Source of the DNA: Candidatus Eiseniibacteriota bacterium
GTDB lineage: Bacteria > Eisenbacteria > RBG-16-71-46
Assembly (NCBI GenBank): GCA_903921835.1
Contig: CAIXRL010000780.1
Coordinates: 1 to 13,762 of the forward strand
Length of the DNA stretch: 13,762 nucleotides
Direction: 5' to 3'
Shown: positions 1 to 7,800 of the stretch, piece after piece
How the letters are laid out: every line of letters begins with the position of its first letter
How positions within the stretch are numbered: the first letter of the stretch is position 1
Position numbers and translations under genes: made by a program
The notes under the pieces: model-generated
What the model was told of the DNA's origin: nothing
The model's database searches: none
What the model saw: the letters and a program-made list of their open reading frames with translations, nothing else

Positions 1-2
1 AG

Positions 3-419
3 GGGCGCAACCTGCAGTTCTGCCACACGCTCGTCAACTACGACCTGCCGTGGAACCCGATGTGCATCGAGCAACGCGTGGGACGCCTGCACCGCATCGG
101 GCAGAGCGAGCCGGTGCGCATCATCAACCTGTCGGCCCGCGATACGGTGGAAGACCACGTGCTCGAGGTGCTCGACCGGAAGATCAACATGTTCGAGCTG
201 GTCGTGGGCGAGATCGGCGAGATCCTGGGCAACCTGGAGGACGAGCGCGAGTTCGAGAACATCGTGCTGGACCTGTGGGCCGGCGCCGCCTCCGACATCC
301 AGGCCTGCGAGGCCATCCACGAGCTCGGCGGCCGGCTCGCCGAGGCGCAGCAGCGCTACGCCACGACGAAGGCCTACGACGAGGAACTGTTCGGACAGGA
401 GTTCGCGCCGGAGCAGTAG
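3..419 (+). CDS. SNF2/RapA-type helicase, C-terminal end (5' truncated by window edge)
   Basis: This is the C-terminal 138 residues of a superfamily 2 DNA translocase. It opens inside the second RecA-like domain: the reading frame carries LVNYDLPWNP and then IEQRVGRLHRIGQ, which are motifs V and VI with the arginine fingers of SNF2 ATPases. VHxIxL-like strands and the DTVEDHVLEVLDRKINMFE helix follow, as in RapA/HepA-like proteins. The tail is a charged helical segment ending in ELFGQEFAPEQ before the TAG. The Walker A and DEAD-box parts lie outside the window. The next gene starts 27 bases downstream on the same strand, so the two are probably co-transcribed. The family assignment (SNF2 helicase C-terminal domain) is firm; the subfamily and cellular role cannot be judged from this piece. 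Confidence 0.93.
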   Translation, partial: GRNLQFCHTLVNYDLPWNPMCIEQRVGRLHRIGQSEPVRIINLSARDTVEDHVLEVLDRKINMFELVVGEIGEILGNLEDEREFENIVLDLWAGAASDIQACEAIHELGGRLAEAQQRYATTKAYDEELFGQEFAPEQ

Positions 420-446
420 GCCGTGCGGGAGGACGGGAGAACACGC

Positions 447-1484
447 ATGCAGGTGCTGGAGTTCATCGAGGGATGCGTGGAGCGTTCGGGCGGTGCGATG
501 GCCAGCCGGGGCCCGGGCCTGTTCGACGTGCTGCTGCCGCCCGAGCTCGAGCGGAGTTTCGGGCGCGGCCTGCTGGCCGTCGCGGCCGATCCGGCGGCGC
601 TGCAGGCGGAGTCCCACGCAGAGCTGGCCACCCCCGGAAGCCCGTTCGTGGACCAGCTGATCACATGGGCCTCGGCACGCGGCACGGCCGCACGGGGCAG
701 GCTGCCCGCGGGCCGCCTGCGCCGCAAGGGCATGCGCGAGGAGGTCGAGCGCTCGCTGCTGTTCTCCAACTGCCGGGTGCGCTACGACATCGACGAGCCC
801 CAGGTGCTGGACAGCCGCTGCGCGCAGTTCAACTTCCGCGTCACGTTCCTCTCGGACGAAAAGCGCGAGCGCATGCACGTCGTTCCGGTGAACCTGTGGT
901 CCAATCAGGTCAACTTCGCGCTGGCCGGGCATCTGGCCACGGCGCTTGCGGCCGGCGACGACACGCCCCATGCCGAGGCCGCGACCGTGCCGGTGGAACA
1001 GTCCTACCTCACGGCTCAGGCGGCGCTGCGCAGGAGTGTGGCGGAGGAAACCGGCCTGCACCACAAGCGCATCGAGAAGCGCTTCGGCGTGGAGTACGCC
1101 AGGGTGTGCGCCTACTACGACCAGATGGCGCAGGAGCTGGAAGCGCGCCGGCGGGGCGACGAGGCCGGCGAGGCGCGCGCGCTGGACAACAAGCTCCAGG
1201 CGGCCGCGGCCGAGCGCGAGCGCAAGCTGCACGAGCTCGGGGAGAAGCACCAGCTGCGCGTGCGCGCCCGGCTCGCCAGCGCGCGGTTGCTGGTGCAGGC
1301 GAAGACCTACTTCACGCTGCTCCTGGACCGGGGAGCCGCCACCCGGCGCCTGACGCTCTGCTACGACTCGCTGCTCGAACGGCTGGAGCCGCCGGTGTGC
1401 GAGACGTGCCGGCGCGAAACGACGCGCATGCACGTGGACACAAGCGCGCGGATGCTGTGCCCGGCGTGCGCGAAGCCAGGTTGA
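447..1484 (+). CDS. SNF2-helicase-associated protein with coiled coil and C-terminal zinc ribbon
   Basis: A 345-residue protein directly after the helicase. I chose the ATG at 447 because a purine-rich GGGAGA lies about 8 bases upstream; a GTG at 423 in the same frame is the alternative. The first ~170 residues (LFDVLLPPELERSFGRG, then TPGSPFVDQLITWASARG, then a beta-rich segment ending VVPVNLW) resemble the domain that many single-chain bacterial SNF2/RapA helicases carry after their motor, where a 'HPLvdxLi' segment is common. A long charged, Ala/Glu/Arg-rich helix, probably a coiled coil (about residues 215-285), follows. The end holds CETC...CPAC, a four-cysteine zinc ribbon. I infer a helicase C-terminal accessory domain encoded as a separate gene, possibly binding DNA or gating the motor. 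No catalytic motif is visible and I know no name for the family. Confidence 0.82.
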   Translation: MQVLEFIEGCVERSGGAMASRGPGLFDVLLPPELERSFGRGLLAVAADPAALQAESHAELATPGSPFVDQLITWASARGTAARGRLPAGRLRRKGMREEVERSLLFSNCRVRYDIDEPQVLDSRCAQFNFRVTFLSDEKRERMHVVPVNLWSNQVNFALAGHLATALAAGDDTPHAEAATVPVEQSYLTAQAALRRSVAEETGLHHKRIEKRFGVEYARVCAYYDQMAQELEARRRGDEAGEARALDNKLQAAAAERERKLHELGEKHQLRVRARLASARLLVQAKTYFTLLLDRGAATRRLTLCYDSLLERLEPPVCETCRRETTRMHVDTSARMLCPACAKPG

Positions 1485-1507
1485 AGCGGCCGCGGTGGTG
1501 ATTTCGC

Positions 1508-1951
1508 ATGGGATTACCAGGCGCGCAGGCGCCGTGCCGCCGATCGAGATCGAGCGGGCACGTCAGAGGCAGCCCGCCTTCGATGGCGCCCCAGCGGCAC
1601 ACACGCACCCGTAGCTCAGATGAGCAAGCGCCACGGCTCCACCTCCGACGGGCCACGATCCTGGACCGCCGCCACTTCACCGGCCGCCCGGAGCGCCTGC
1701 GGGCGCTTGCCGATGCCAGACTCAACGCCCGGATCGCCTGGGACATCTTCGCCCTGCGGACCGCAGCCGGGCTCACGCAAGAGCAACTCGCGGCGGTGGT
1801 GGGCACCACCGGCTCGGCGATTTCGCGGCTCGAAGACACCGCCTACGCCGGGCACTCCCTCGAGATGCTCCTGCGGATAGGCGCGGCGCTCGGGCAGCGG
1901 CTCGAGATTCGCTTCGTACCGCTGCGGGCACGCCGCAAGGTTCCAGCGTAG
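1508..1951 (+). CDS. Xre-family helix-turn-helix protein, antitoxin-like
   Basis: The well-supported part is the last ~95 residues. A helical lead (ERLRALADARLNARIAWDIF) is followed by a classic Xre HTH: LRTAAGLTQEQLAAVVGTTG, then SAISRLEDTAYAGHSLEMLL, then a LGQRLEIRFVPL strand. This layout is typical of HigA-like antitoxins and orphan regulators, which bind operator DNA as dimers. The start is uncertain. ATG 1508 has a weak GGTGGTG upstream and ATG 1584 has none, and the first ~55 residues are Arg/Pro-rich and do not look like folded protein. The real protein may begin later, or its 5' end may have been replaced. No toxin (RelE/HigB-like) is found on either side, so it is either an orphan regulator or the survivor of a broken TA pair. 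Confidence 0.7.
   Translation: MGLPGAQAPCRRSRSSGHVRGSPPSMAPQRHTRTRSSDEQAPRLHLRRATILDRRHFTGRPERLRALADARLNARIAWDIFALRTAAGLTQEQLAAVVGTTGSAISRLEDTAYAGHSLEMLLRIGAALGQRLEIRFVPLRARRKVPA
1605..1619 (+). other. 15-base match to the 5' end of a bacterial tRNA-Arg
   Basis: GCACCCGTAGCTCAG is what the acceptor strand, positions 8-9 and the first D-arm strand look like in many bacterial tRNA-Arg genes. Downstream only a short GAGC that could pair with GCTC is seen. There is no anticodon arm, no GTTCGAAT T-loop and no pairing 3' acceptor strand (CGGGTGC) in the next 90 bases, so this is not a functional tRNA. It is either chance or a small footprint of a lost tRNA gene. It lies inside the doubtful N-terminal part of the HTH reading frame. 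Confidence 0.3.
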
Positions 1952-2033
1952 GCCTTCATGCCGCCCGAGCGGCCCTCCGTCGAGGGGCGAACTCGTCCGC
2001 GGTCGCGCGAACGACGCGGCCGGACGTCATGGA

Positions 2034-2126
2034 ACTCGAGGCGCCAGCCATCGCGCGGCGCTCGCTCCCGCTGACGCCGGCATCGACGCCCGGTTCGCCT
2101 GGCACGTGCACGATGACGTCGGCAGT
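2034..2126 (-). pseudogene. Decayed fragment of a second DUF6933 gene
   Basis: Read on the minus strand this stretch gives ADVIVHVPGEPGVDAGVSGS followed by ERRAMAGAS. The intact DUF6933 protein has ADAIAHVLEDLGVEPGVVRA followed by ERRAMSAVS at its residues 71-99, and about half the positions are identical with no gap. The DNA is also recognisably similar, including the string catcgcgcggcgctcg. Neither the N-terminal part with the RCT..LGDWYA motifs nor the C-terminal SxxxxMN part is recognisable around it, so this is a remnant only. It lies 50 bases beyond the stop of the methyltransferase, in the same orientation as the intact pair, and is probably the trace of a duplicated DUF6933 gene. Confidence 0.55.
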
Positions 2127-2176
2127 CCGCTGCTGCGGCGTCGGGAGGTCGCGCGCGGGTGCGTGCGGGGACCGCT

Positions 2177-3091
2177 TCAGCCCAGCTTTTCGAAGACGAC
2201 CCGTATCGAGGAGACAATGAAGTCGTCGATCAGCGCCGCCTTGCTCTTGAAGCAGGACGGGTACCTGCGGATCAGGTCCAGGTGCGACAGGTCCCGGACC
2301 TCCTCGTACTCGACCCTGCGCAACTGGCGCGAGCACTGCTCCCACAGTCCGCGGTAGCGCTCCAGCGACCAGCCGTTGACGTGCGAGAAGTCGATGGGCT
2401 CGAACCCCCGTTGCCGCGAGAACTCCTGCAGATCCGCGGGCGGGAACAGCACGTGGCAGTACGGCACGCGGATGGACCGGTAGACGTGCTGTCCGCGCGG
2501 GGAGAAGTAGAGCGGTCCGAACTCGAGGAGGACGTGCCCGCCCGGCTTCGTGACGCGCGCGGCTTCCAGCAGCACCCGGTCTGGTTGCGCGACGTGCTCG
2601 AAGGCGTCATAGGAAAACACGCAGTCGAAGCTCCCGTCCGCGAACTCCATGTGCGTCGCGTCCTGCCGGAGGAGCCGGGCGCCCGCGGCGAGCGCACGTG
2701 GGTCGAAACCTTCGTCGCGATTGTCCACGGCGGTGGCCTGCCTGCCCATGCGCTGCAGCTCGCCGCTCACCATGCCGTCCCAGCAGCCGAGCTCGAGCGT
2801 CGTCGTGGCGCGCGCTCCCCCGGGAAGGTGCAGGATCTCCCGGGCGCGCGAGTGTCCCCTGCGCTCCAGGTCGGCGGCGCCGTAGCCGTATTCCGGGACG
2901 GCGGGATAGCGCTCCTGCAGTTCGGGCAACAGCGCTGACGCGAGAAACTCCGGCGTCGGCGGCGCGTCATTGAGGATGCGGCGTGTGTACGGCAGCCAGG
3001 CTCCCTGCAGCGCGGTCTGCGCGGCGCGCAACTGCCGGACCGCGGCGCGGGGGACCAACTGTTTGACGAGGGCCCTGGCTGTCGGACTCAT
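2177..3091 (-). CDS. Class I SAM-dependent methyltransferase
   Basis: A 304-residue protein of the methyltransferase type 11 class. Motif I is LELGCWDG (residues 99-106), the acidic residue that grips the SAM ribose is D123 at the end of strand 2, motif IV is FDCVFSYDAFEHV (155-167), and a KPGGHVLLEFGP strand follows at 182-193. The first ~90 residues are helical with no signal peptide, so it is cytosolic. The C-terminal ~100 residues (YFSPRGQHVYRSIRVPYCHV onward) form the substrate-side region; the substrate cannot be told. The ATG at 3091 overlaps the TGA of the upstream DUF6933 gene (ATGA), which suggests translational coupling and an operon; AGGCAGGA precedes it. Longer starts up to 3199 would run inside the neighbour and are unlikely. 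A degenerate second copy of its 3' end lies at 8761-8960. Confidence 0.9.
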   Translation of the reverse strand: MSPTARALVKQLVPRAAVRQLRAAQTALQGAWLPYTRRILNDAPPTPEFLASALLPELQERYPAVPEYGYGAADLERRGHSRAREILHLPGGARATTTLELGCWDGMVSGELQRMGRQATAVDNRDEGFDPRALAAGARLLRQDATHMEFADGSFDCVFSYDAFEHVAQPDRVLLEAARVTKPGGHVLLEFGPLYFSPRGQHVYRSIRVPYCHVLFPPADLQEFSRQRGFEPIDFSHVNGWSLERYRGLWEQCSRQLRRVEYEEVRDLSHLDLIRRYPSCFKSKAALIDDFIVSSIRVVFEKLG

Positions 3092-3612
3092 CGTTCCTGC
3101 CTTGCCCGTAACGCGCCAGCCGGAGAACCGAGCACCTGCCTCGCGACCTCCGCCGGCGGTCGCACGCCGTGCCCGGGGATCGCGACCGGGAACTCGCACA
3201 GCTTGAGGCTCAGCGCGTGGTCGGCCAGGTTGGGGCTGCGCTCGCGCAACTCCTCGAGCCGGAGGGCGAGCGCGTTCATGGTTTCGCTGATGTTGCGGCT
3301 GGAAGGCCTGGCGAACGACACGGCGGACATCGCGCGGCGCTCGGCGCGCACCACGCCGGGCTCGACGCCCAGGTCCTCGAGCACGTGCGCGATCGCGTCG
3401 GCGATGTTCGGCCCCGGCGCCAGGAAGTCGCGCACCGCAATCACAACGGCCAGCCTCGTGCGCTCGTTGACCAGCAGCACCAGGTGCTGCGGCCGCATCT
3501 GGAGCACCGTCGCGTACCAGTCGCCCAGGCGGGTATCGGGCGTGGGCGCGACGGACGCGTCCGGGGCGGACATGCGCTTCAGGAGCTTGGTCGTACAGCG
3601 GACGGTGAGCAT
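3088..3612 (-). CDS. DUF6933 family protein
   Basis: A 174-residue protein starting MLTVRCTTKLLKRM. The family signature is visible: an RCT..LL start, RLGDWYATVL (28-37), a LVLLVNERTRLAVVIAVRD strand pair (44-62), and a helical second half with SSRNISETMNALA, matching the usual S-x-SMN-x-A motif. DUF6933 proteins have no known function. Their beta-rich start and conserved NE-T turn do not point to an enzyme I can name. The start is ATG 3612, with a weak GGGAG 13 bases upstream. The stop overlaps the methyltransferase start by four bases. The gap to the small ORF upstream is 21 bases, so it probably belongs to the transcript that begins at the toxin-antitoxin genes. A decayed partial copy lies at 2034-2126. 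Confidence 0.8.
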   Translation of the reverse strand: MLTVRCTTKLLKRMSAPDASVAPTPDTRLGDWYATVLQMRPQHLVLLVNERTRLAVVIAVRDFLAPGPNIADAIAHVLEDLGVEPGVVRAERRAMSAVSFARPSSRNISETMNALALRLEELRERSPNLADHALSLKLCEFPVAIPGHGVRPPAEVARQVLGSPAGALRARQER

Positions 3613-3633
3613 GATGGATGCGCGCTCCCGCCC

Positions 3634-3732
3634 TCAGGGCGCGAGCAGCTCCCGGTAGTCAGCGCGGGACTCGACTTCCGGCATGGCGATCATCTCCTTC
3701 TGTATCGCGGGTCCGCACTCCGGGCACTTCAT
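3634..3732 (-). CDS. Small 32-residue ORF with an MqsA-like zinc-knuckle start
   Basis: The frame reads MKCPECGPAIQKEM and ends YRELLAP before TGA. It starts 10 bases after the antitoxin stop with GAGAGGA upstream, so translation is plausible. Its first seven residues copy the antitoxin start (MKCPECG versus MKCTECG), and the DNA around the two ATGs is similar over about 26 bases (cactccgggcacttcattgg versus cactcggtgcacttcattgg). It holds one CxxC pair only, so a complete four-cysteine site would need a dimer. It may be a truncated, duplicated antitoxin start that picked up a stop, or a genuine miniprotein. No function can be assigned. Confidence 0.45.
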   Translation of the reverse strand: MKCPECGPAIQKEMIAMPEVESRADYRELLAP

Positions 3733-3742
3733 TGGCTGCGCC

Positions 3743-4243
3743 CTATCCTCTCGGCGCAGGCTCCGCGCCCACCTCCCACCTCTTGCCGCGGGACACGACC
3801 TCGAGCCGCGTGATGGTCGCCTTCCTTGCGTTGATCCGGGTCAGGCGTTCGGTCGGATAGCTTATCGCCAGTCTCCCCTGGGCCACCAGCAAACGGAGCA
3901 GGCGATCTGCCTGGGGGCCGATTGGGGCCGCAGCGTTCTCCCAACGCGAGACTGTCTCATCGGTGACTCCCATGTGCCTGGCGAAATCGGAGCCCGACCA
4001 GCCGAGGCCCTTGCGAAGGAAGCGAACCTCGTCCCCGGTGAACCGGGTCTCCTTCTCGATCAGCACCCGGGCGATCAGGCGGTGCAGTGCTTCGATCCGC
4101 TGGATCGAGACGCCGTGGCCACCGCACTTTGGGCAGCGACTGACTTTCACGCCGACCAGGGTGACGTACTCGAGGCCGCACTCGGCGTAGCGATAGTTCT
4201 CCTTCCGCGTCTTCATCGAGGTACCGCACTCGGTGCACTTCAT
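3743..4243 (-). CDS. MqsA-type antitoxin (YgiT-like zinc finger plus Xre HTH)
   Basis: A 166-residue protein with the two-domain plan of the MqsA/YgiT family. The N-terminal zinc domain has C3-x2-C6, C22 and C37-x2-C40. The C-terminal HTH begins with FTGDEVRFLRKGLGWSGSDF (68-87) and continues into ARHMGVTDETVSRWENA (88-104). In this family the zinc domain binds and neutralises the toxin, and the HTH binds the operator to repress the operon. A strong GGAGGGG lies 7-12 bases before ATG 4243. The frame is also open upstream into the toxin gene, so the ATG choice rests on the ribosome site and on the canonical MKCxxCG start. The C-terminal ~25 residues (RGKRWEVGAEPAPRG) are an ordinary basic tail. 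The gene looks intact although its partner toxin does not. Confidence 0.88.
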   Translation of the reverse strand: MKCTECGTSMKTRKENYRYAECGLEYVTLVGVKVSRCPKCGGHGVSIQRIEALHRLIARVLIEKETRFTGDEVRFLRKGLGWSGSDFARHMGVTDETVSRWENAAAPIGPQADRLLRLLVAQGRLAISYPTERLTRINARKATITRLEVVSRGKRWEVGAEPAPRG

Positions 4244-4541
4244 TGGTTTGCTCCCCTCCTCCCGGCGCAGCCTGGCCCGCCATGCCGTCACGACAACCCG
4301 CTCGGACCCGGACCGCAAGGCCAGGACGACGGTGGCTCGGCTCGTCTCCACCCGGCACCGCCAGATCCCGTGCGCGTGCTCTCCGGGACGAACGACTCCG
4401 AAGCACATTCCCGCAGTCGACCGTGGTCAGGTCGTTGGCGAGCCTCTCGTCGCTCGAGTGCTTCGAGTACGCGAAGCGGCAAGCCTGGAGGATCTGCCGG
4501 ATCAGCTTCTTCGCCCGACCCGGCGAGGGCATCCCTTCCAT
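4244..4541 (-). pseudogene. DUF4258-like toxin of the MqsA locus, frameshifted
   Basis: The first half is read from ATG 4541: KKLIRQILQACRFAYSKHSS, then LANDLTTVDCGNVLR (to about 4398). The second half lies in another frame: GVVRPGEHAHGIWRCRVETS from about 4399, then VVLALRSGSERVVVTAWR. Joined, they match the plan of the DUF4258 toxins that accompany MqsA-type antitoxins: a SKHA-like histidine, DLTxxDCxNVLR, GGVVxPxE, a WRYRVxT strand, and a final VVVTAWR. The break falls at 4397-4402 and equals a net loss of two bases or gain of one. The second frame has no stop before the antitoxin ATG, so a shifted ribosome would make a toxin-antitoxin fusion. As written the toxin is probably inactive, unless the frameshift is an assembly error or is programmed. 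Confidence 0.65.
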
Positions 4542-4553
4542 GATCTCTTTGAG

Positions 4554-4581
4554 GTTATGTCTGGGCTTGATTATTCGTCAA
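4554..4581 (-). promoter_or_regulatory. Predicted sigma-70-type promoter of the toxin-antitoxin operon
   Basis: On the minus strand TTGACG (4581-4576) and CATAAC (4559-4554) are separated by 16 bases, matching five and four of the six consensus positions. The transcript would start only a few bases before ATG 4541, leaving a very short leader. The -35 region is part of an interrupted palindrome (TTGA-7-TCAA), a possible operator for the antitoxin. The AT content here is clearly above that of the surrounding DNA. Confidence 0.5.
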
Positions 4582-4897
4582 CCACAACCATGAGGAGAAC
4601 GGCTCCGTGGCCAGCGCCACCCTGCCTGCCGGCGCAGCTCCACAGACCCGCTGCCACACACGACACCACCGCGTAAGCATCGACCTCTCCCATGGCAGCG
4701 GCTGACTTTGCGCCCCCCCGCATCCGGAGAACCCGCCGCTCTCGGGAAGGGACGGCCCCGCCTCCAGGCTCTCGCCGGCCCGGGGGGAGGAAGCTCCGCG
4801 TCGCAGCCGCCTTCCCCACCACGGGCCCGTTCGACCCGCCCAGACCGAAGGCGAGCCAGGGCGATCACTTCAGGGTCAGTTGCAGCCGTTGGTGGTC
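4582..4897. other. Intergenic stretch between divergent TA promoter and SNF2 gene
   Basis: About 315 bases without a convincing gene. It separates the minus-strand toxin-antitoxin promoter from the plus-strand helicase. Open frames here are short, arginine- and proline-rich shadows of the high GC content. I see no clear promoter for the helicase, no riboswitch and no strong hairpin, although a C7 run (4712-4718) and purine tracts are present. Confidence 0.5.
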
Positions 4898-7800
4898 ATG
4901 CCGCAAAGTCTGAAGATGTTCGAGCGCATGTCCATCAAGAAGATCCGGGCCCTGGCGAACGAGGTGTTCGACGACCTCTGGATGTCGCTCCAGCAGTTCG
5001 CGCCCGCCATTCGCCGCCACGGCGACGAGTACTTCTCACGGGGGCTCGTCGGTCCGCTCGACTTCGCTCCCGGCCGCATTTCCGCCACCGTCCGAGGGTC
5101 GGCTCCCTACTCGACCGCATGGCTGCTCTCCGAATCGGGCTGGCGGTCCTCGTGCACGTGTCCGATCGGGCCGCACTGCAAGCACGCGCATGCGCTGGGC
5201 TCGAAGTTTATGGTGCAGCTCGACAACGGCGACGACCTGCCCACCGAGCTCCTGCACAGGGTGCTCGATGGCTTGCTCGAAGGGTCCGCGAACTTCGCGT
5301 TGGATGGCCTGCCCGGCCAACGCGTGCCGGCCCCGGCGCCACCACCACCGGTGACGTTCGAGGACCTGCTCGGCGCCCGCGATCCGCGCATCCGCAACGA
5401 GTTCTGCACTCGCATGCTGCTCGAGGCGGGCATCGTGATTGCACCGGCCGGACTGGCCGCGGTCCATGGCTGCTTGAACCAGCGCGAACCCCAGCTGATG
5501 GGCTGGCTCTTGACGCAGGAGATCGCGCGCTTCACCGGCGGGCCGGTACCGCCAGCGCTCGAGCCGTTTCGCGTGCGGCCCGACCTGGCGCGGGTCGCCG
5601 CCGAGACACGGCGCAACGAGATCGAGCAGTTCCTGATCGGGTGGGCCGGCTTGCGGACCCAGCAAGCCGAACGCAGCCTGCGCGTGCTGCTGGACCTGAG
5701 CCCGGCTCCCCGTGGCGGCTGCCGTGTGCGTATCGAGTCACGCCTGACCTCGGCACGCCTGAAGGACGAGCCGCGCGCACTGGAACAGCTCCGCGCACTG
5801 CAGTCGCAGGTCCGCTCGAACCCGGACCTGCTGACGCACGAGCACACCGAGCTCCTGAACGCGGTGGTGGCAACGGGCCTCGATCTGCAGTCGGCCGCGT
5901 ATTCGGGCTACCCGGTGCGCAGCCGACGTGGTCCCATTGCCGATCTGCTGCACACCATCCTGCCCTCGCCCAACGTGTGCTGGAGCCACCTCCTGCCCTC
6001 CGACCTCGCGGCCTGCGGCGGTGTGACGCCGGGGGAGCGGGTGCGTTTCGAGCACGATCCAGTGCGCCTGCTGCCGACGATCGACCCCGGGGAGCAGGAC
6101 GACGAGGCTTGCCTCGAAGTGGTCGCCACCTGGCCCGACGGCCGGCGGAGGCCGTTCACGCAACTGGTCGTCGTGAACGGCACCGACCAGCCCTACGCCG
6201 CAGAGCCTGCCTTCGTGCTGAGCGAAGGGGTTCTGTATCCGCTGGTGGAGTATCCGCCCGCGGAGGTCCTCCGCCTGATGGCCGTCACGCCCTCGGTGCC
6301 GATTCACCGCCGCGACGGCGCCGGCCTGGTGCGCGCGCTGGCCGCGGCACTGCCCGAGGGCACGCTCTCGCTCACGGCACTCACCGCCGTGCATCCGGTC
6401 GAGCCCGTCGTGCTGCTGCACCTGGACGACGACGACCGTCTGTTCATCCGCGTCGCCGCGCACACCCCGGGCGCCCAATGGCCAGCGGACCAGACGTCAT
6501 CCACCACCGCACGTGTGTTCGAATACTCACCAGATGGACGCTGGCACGAGCTGCCGGGCGCGGCGCTGGCCCGGACGGACACCGGGGAGCTGACCGAGAT
6601 CGAGCGCGACCCGCCACCCGACCCGGCCCGCCACGCCGAAACCGGGCCGCCGGCGCCAGGCGCCGGACATGCGTGGCTGCACGCGCCCGACCCCGCGAGC
6701 GTGGCCCCGGTCGTCGAGTGGTTGCGATCGCTCGGCGCGCAGCCGGCCTCCGCCGCGCTGCGCGGACGTTTTCGCTCGGACCACGAGGCGCCGGGCTGGA
6801 TGATCAAGCTCGCCCCCCGCTCCGTGCCATTGCTGGCCGAAGCATGGCAGCGCCGTCCCGGTGGCGTGCGCTGGCTCGGCAATCGCGCGATGCTCGCCCT
6901 GCTGGGCCCCGGGCGCAGGCTCGTGCCCAGCATTCGCGCGCGCAGCAGTGGCGTCGACCTGCTGGCGGTTTCCGCCGAGTGGGAGGCCGAGGGACTCGCT
7001 CTCACCGACGCGGATGTCGCACGTCTGCGCGCGTCCGATGCGCCGTGGGTGAAGCTGAGCGGCGGCTGGGTGCGACGCGACGCGCTCGACATCCACGACC
7101 AGGTCAGCGACGTGCTGGCGGATCTGGGCGTCGAGCCCGGAGCGGGCGAGCAACAGCTCTCGGTGTGGCAGCTCGCACAGGCGCGCCCCGAGAGCCTCGC
7201 AGCGCTCGAGCGCATGGGAGCCGATCCGCAGGCAATCGCGGTCGTGCGCACGCTGCGCGAGCGGGTCGCCGCATTCGACGGCCTGCCGCGCTGCAGGATT
7301 CCCAGGGCGTTCGTCGGGGAGTTGCGTCCCTACCAGCGCCAGGGACTCGATTTTCTCGCGTACACCGCATCACTCGGCATGGGAGCCATCCTTGCCGACG
7401 ACATGGGACTCGGCAAGACCGTGCAGGCGCTCGCGTGGCTGCTGCACCTGCGCGAAGGAGCGCCCAAGCCCGGCCCCGCACTGGTCATCTGCCCTGCTTC
7501 GGTCGCACACAACTGGGAGCGCGAGGCGCGCCAGTTCGCCCCGCGGCTGCGGGTGCTGCAACTGGCCCGGGGCGCGGACCGCCTCCGCCAGATGGACAGC
7601 CTCGCGCAGTACGACCTGGTGATCACCAACTACGCGCTGCTGCGTCGCGATGCGGAACGCTGGCGCGCCACCAGGCTGTTTGCGGCGATCGTCGACGAGG
7701 CGCAGCAGATCAAGAACCCAAGGGCTACCGTCTCACAGGTCGCGAGCGGGTTGAGCGCCACCCACCGGCTGGCGCTCACGGGCACGCCCATCGAGAACCG

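Noticed and set aside
3..1484. Reading the first two genes as a class 1 DISARM fragment (drmD and partner)
   Set aside because: No DrmA, DrmB or methyltransferase of the DrmMI type is adjacent. The PLD fragment is 12 kb away. SNF2 helicases of this type are widespread outside DISARM.
50..1501. A 483-codon plus-strand frame spanning the helicase end and the next gene
   Set aside because: The composition is Gly/Arg/Ala-rich and motif-free. The two real genes in other frames contain the SNF2 motif VI and the zinc ribbon.
4785..4800. Purine-rich string resembling the start of RNase P RNA
   Set aside because: Only 'gaggaa' and a few following bases match. The conserved helices and the 3' partner sequences are absent.
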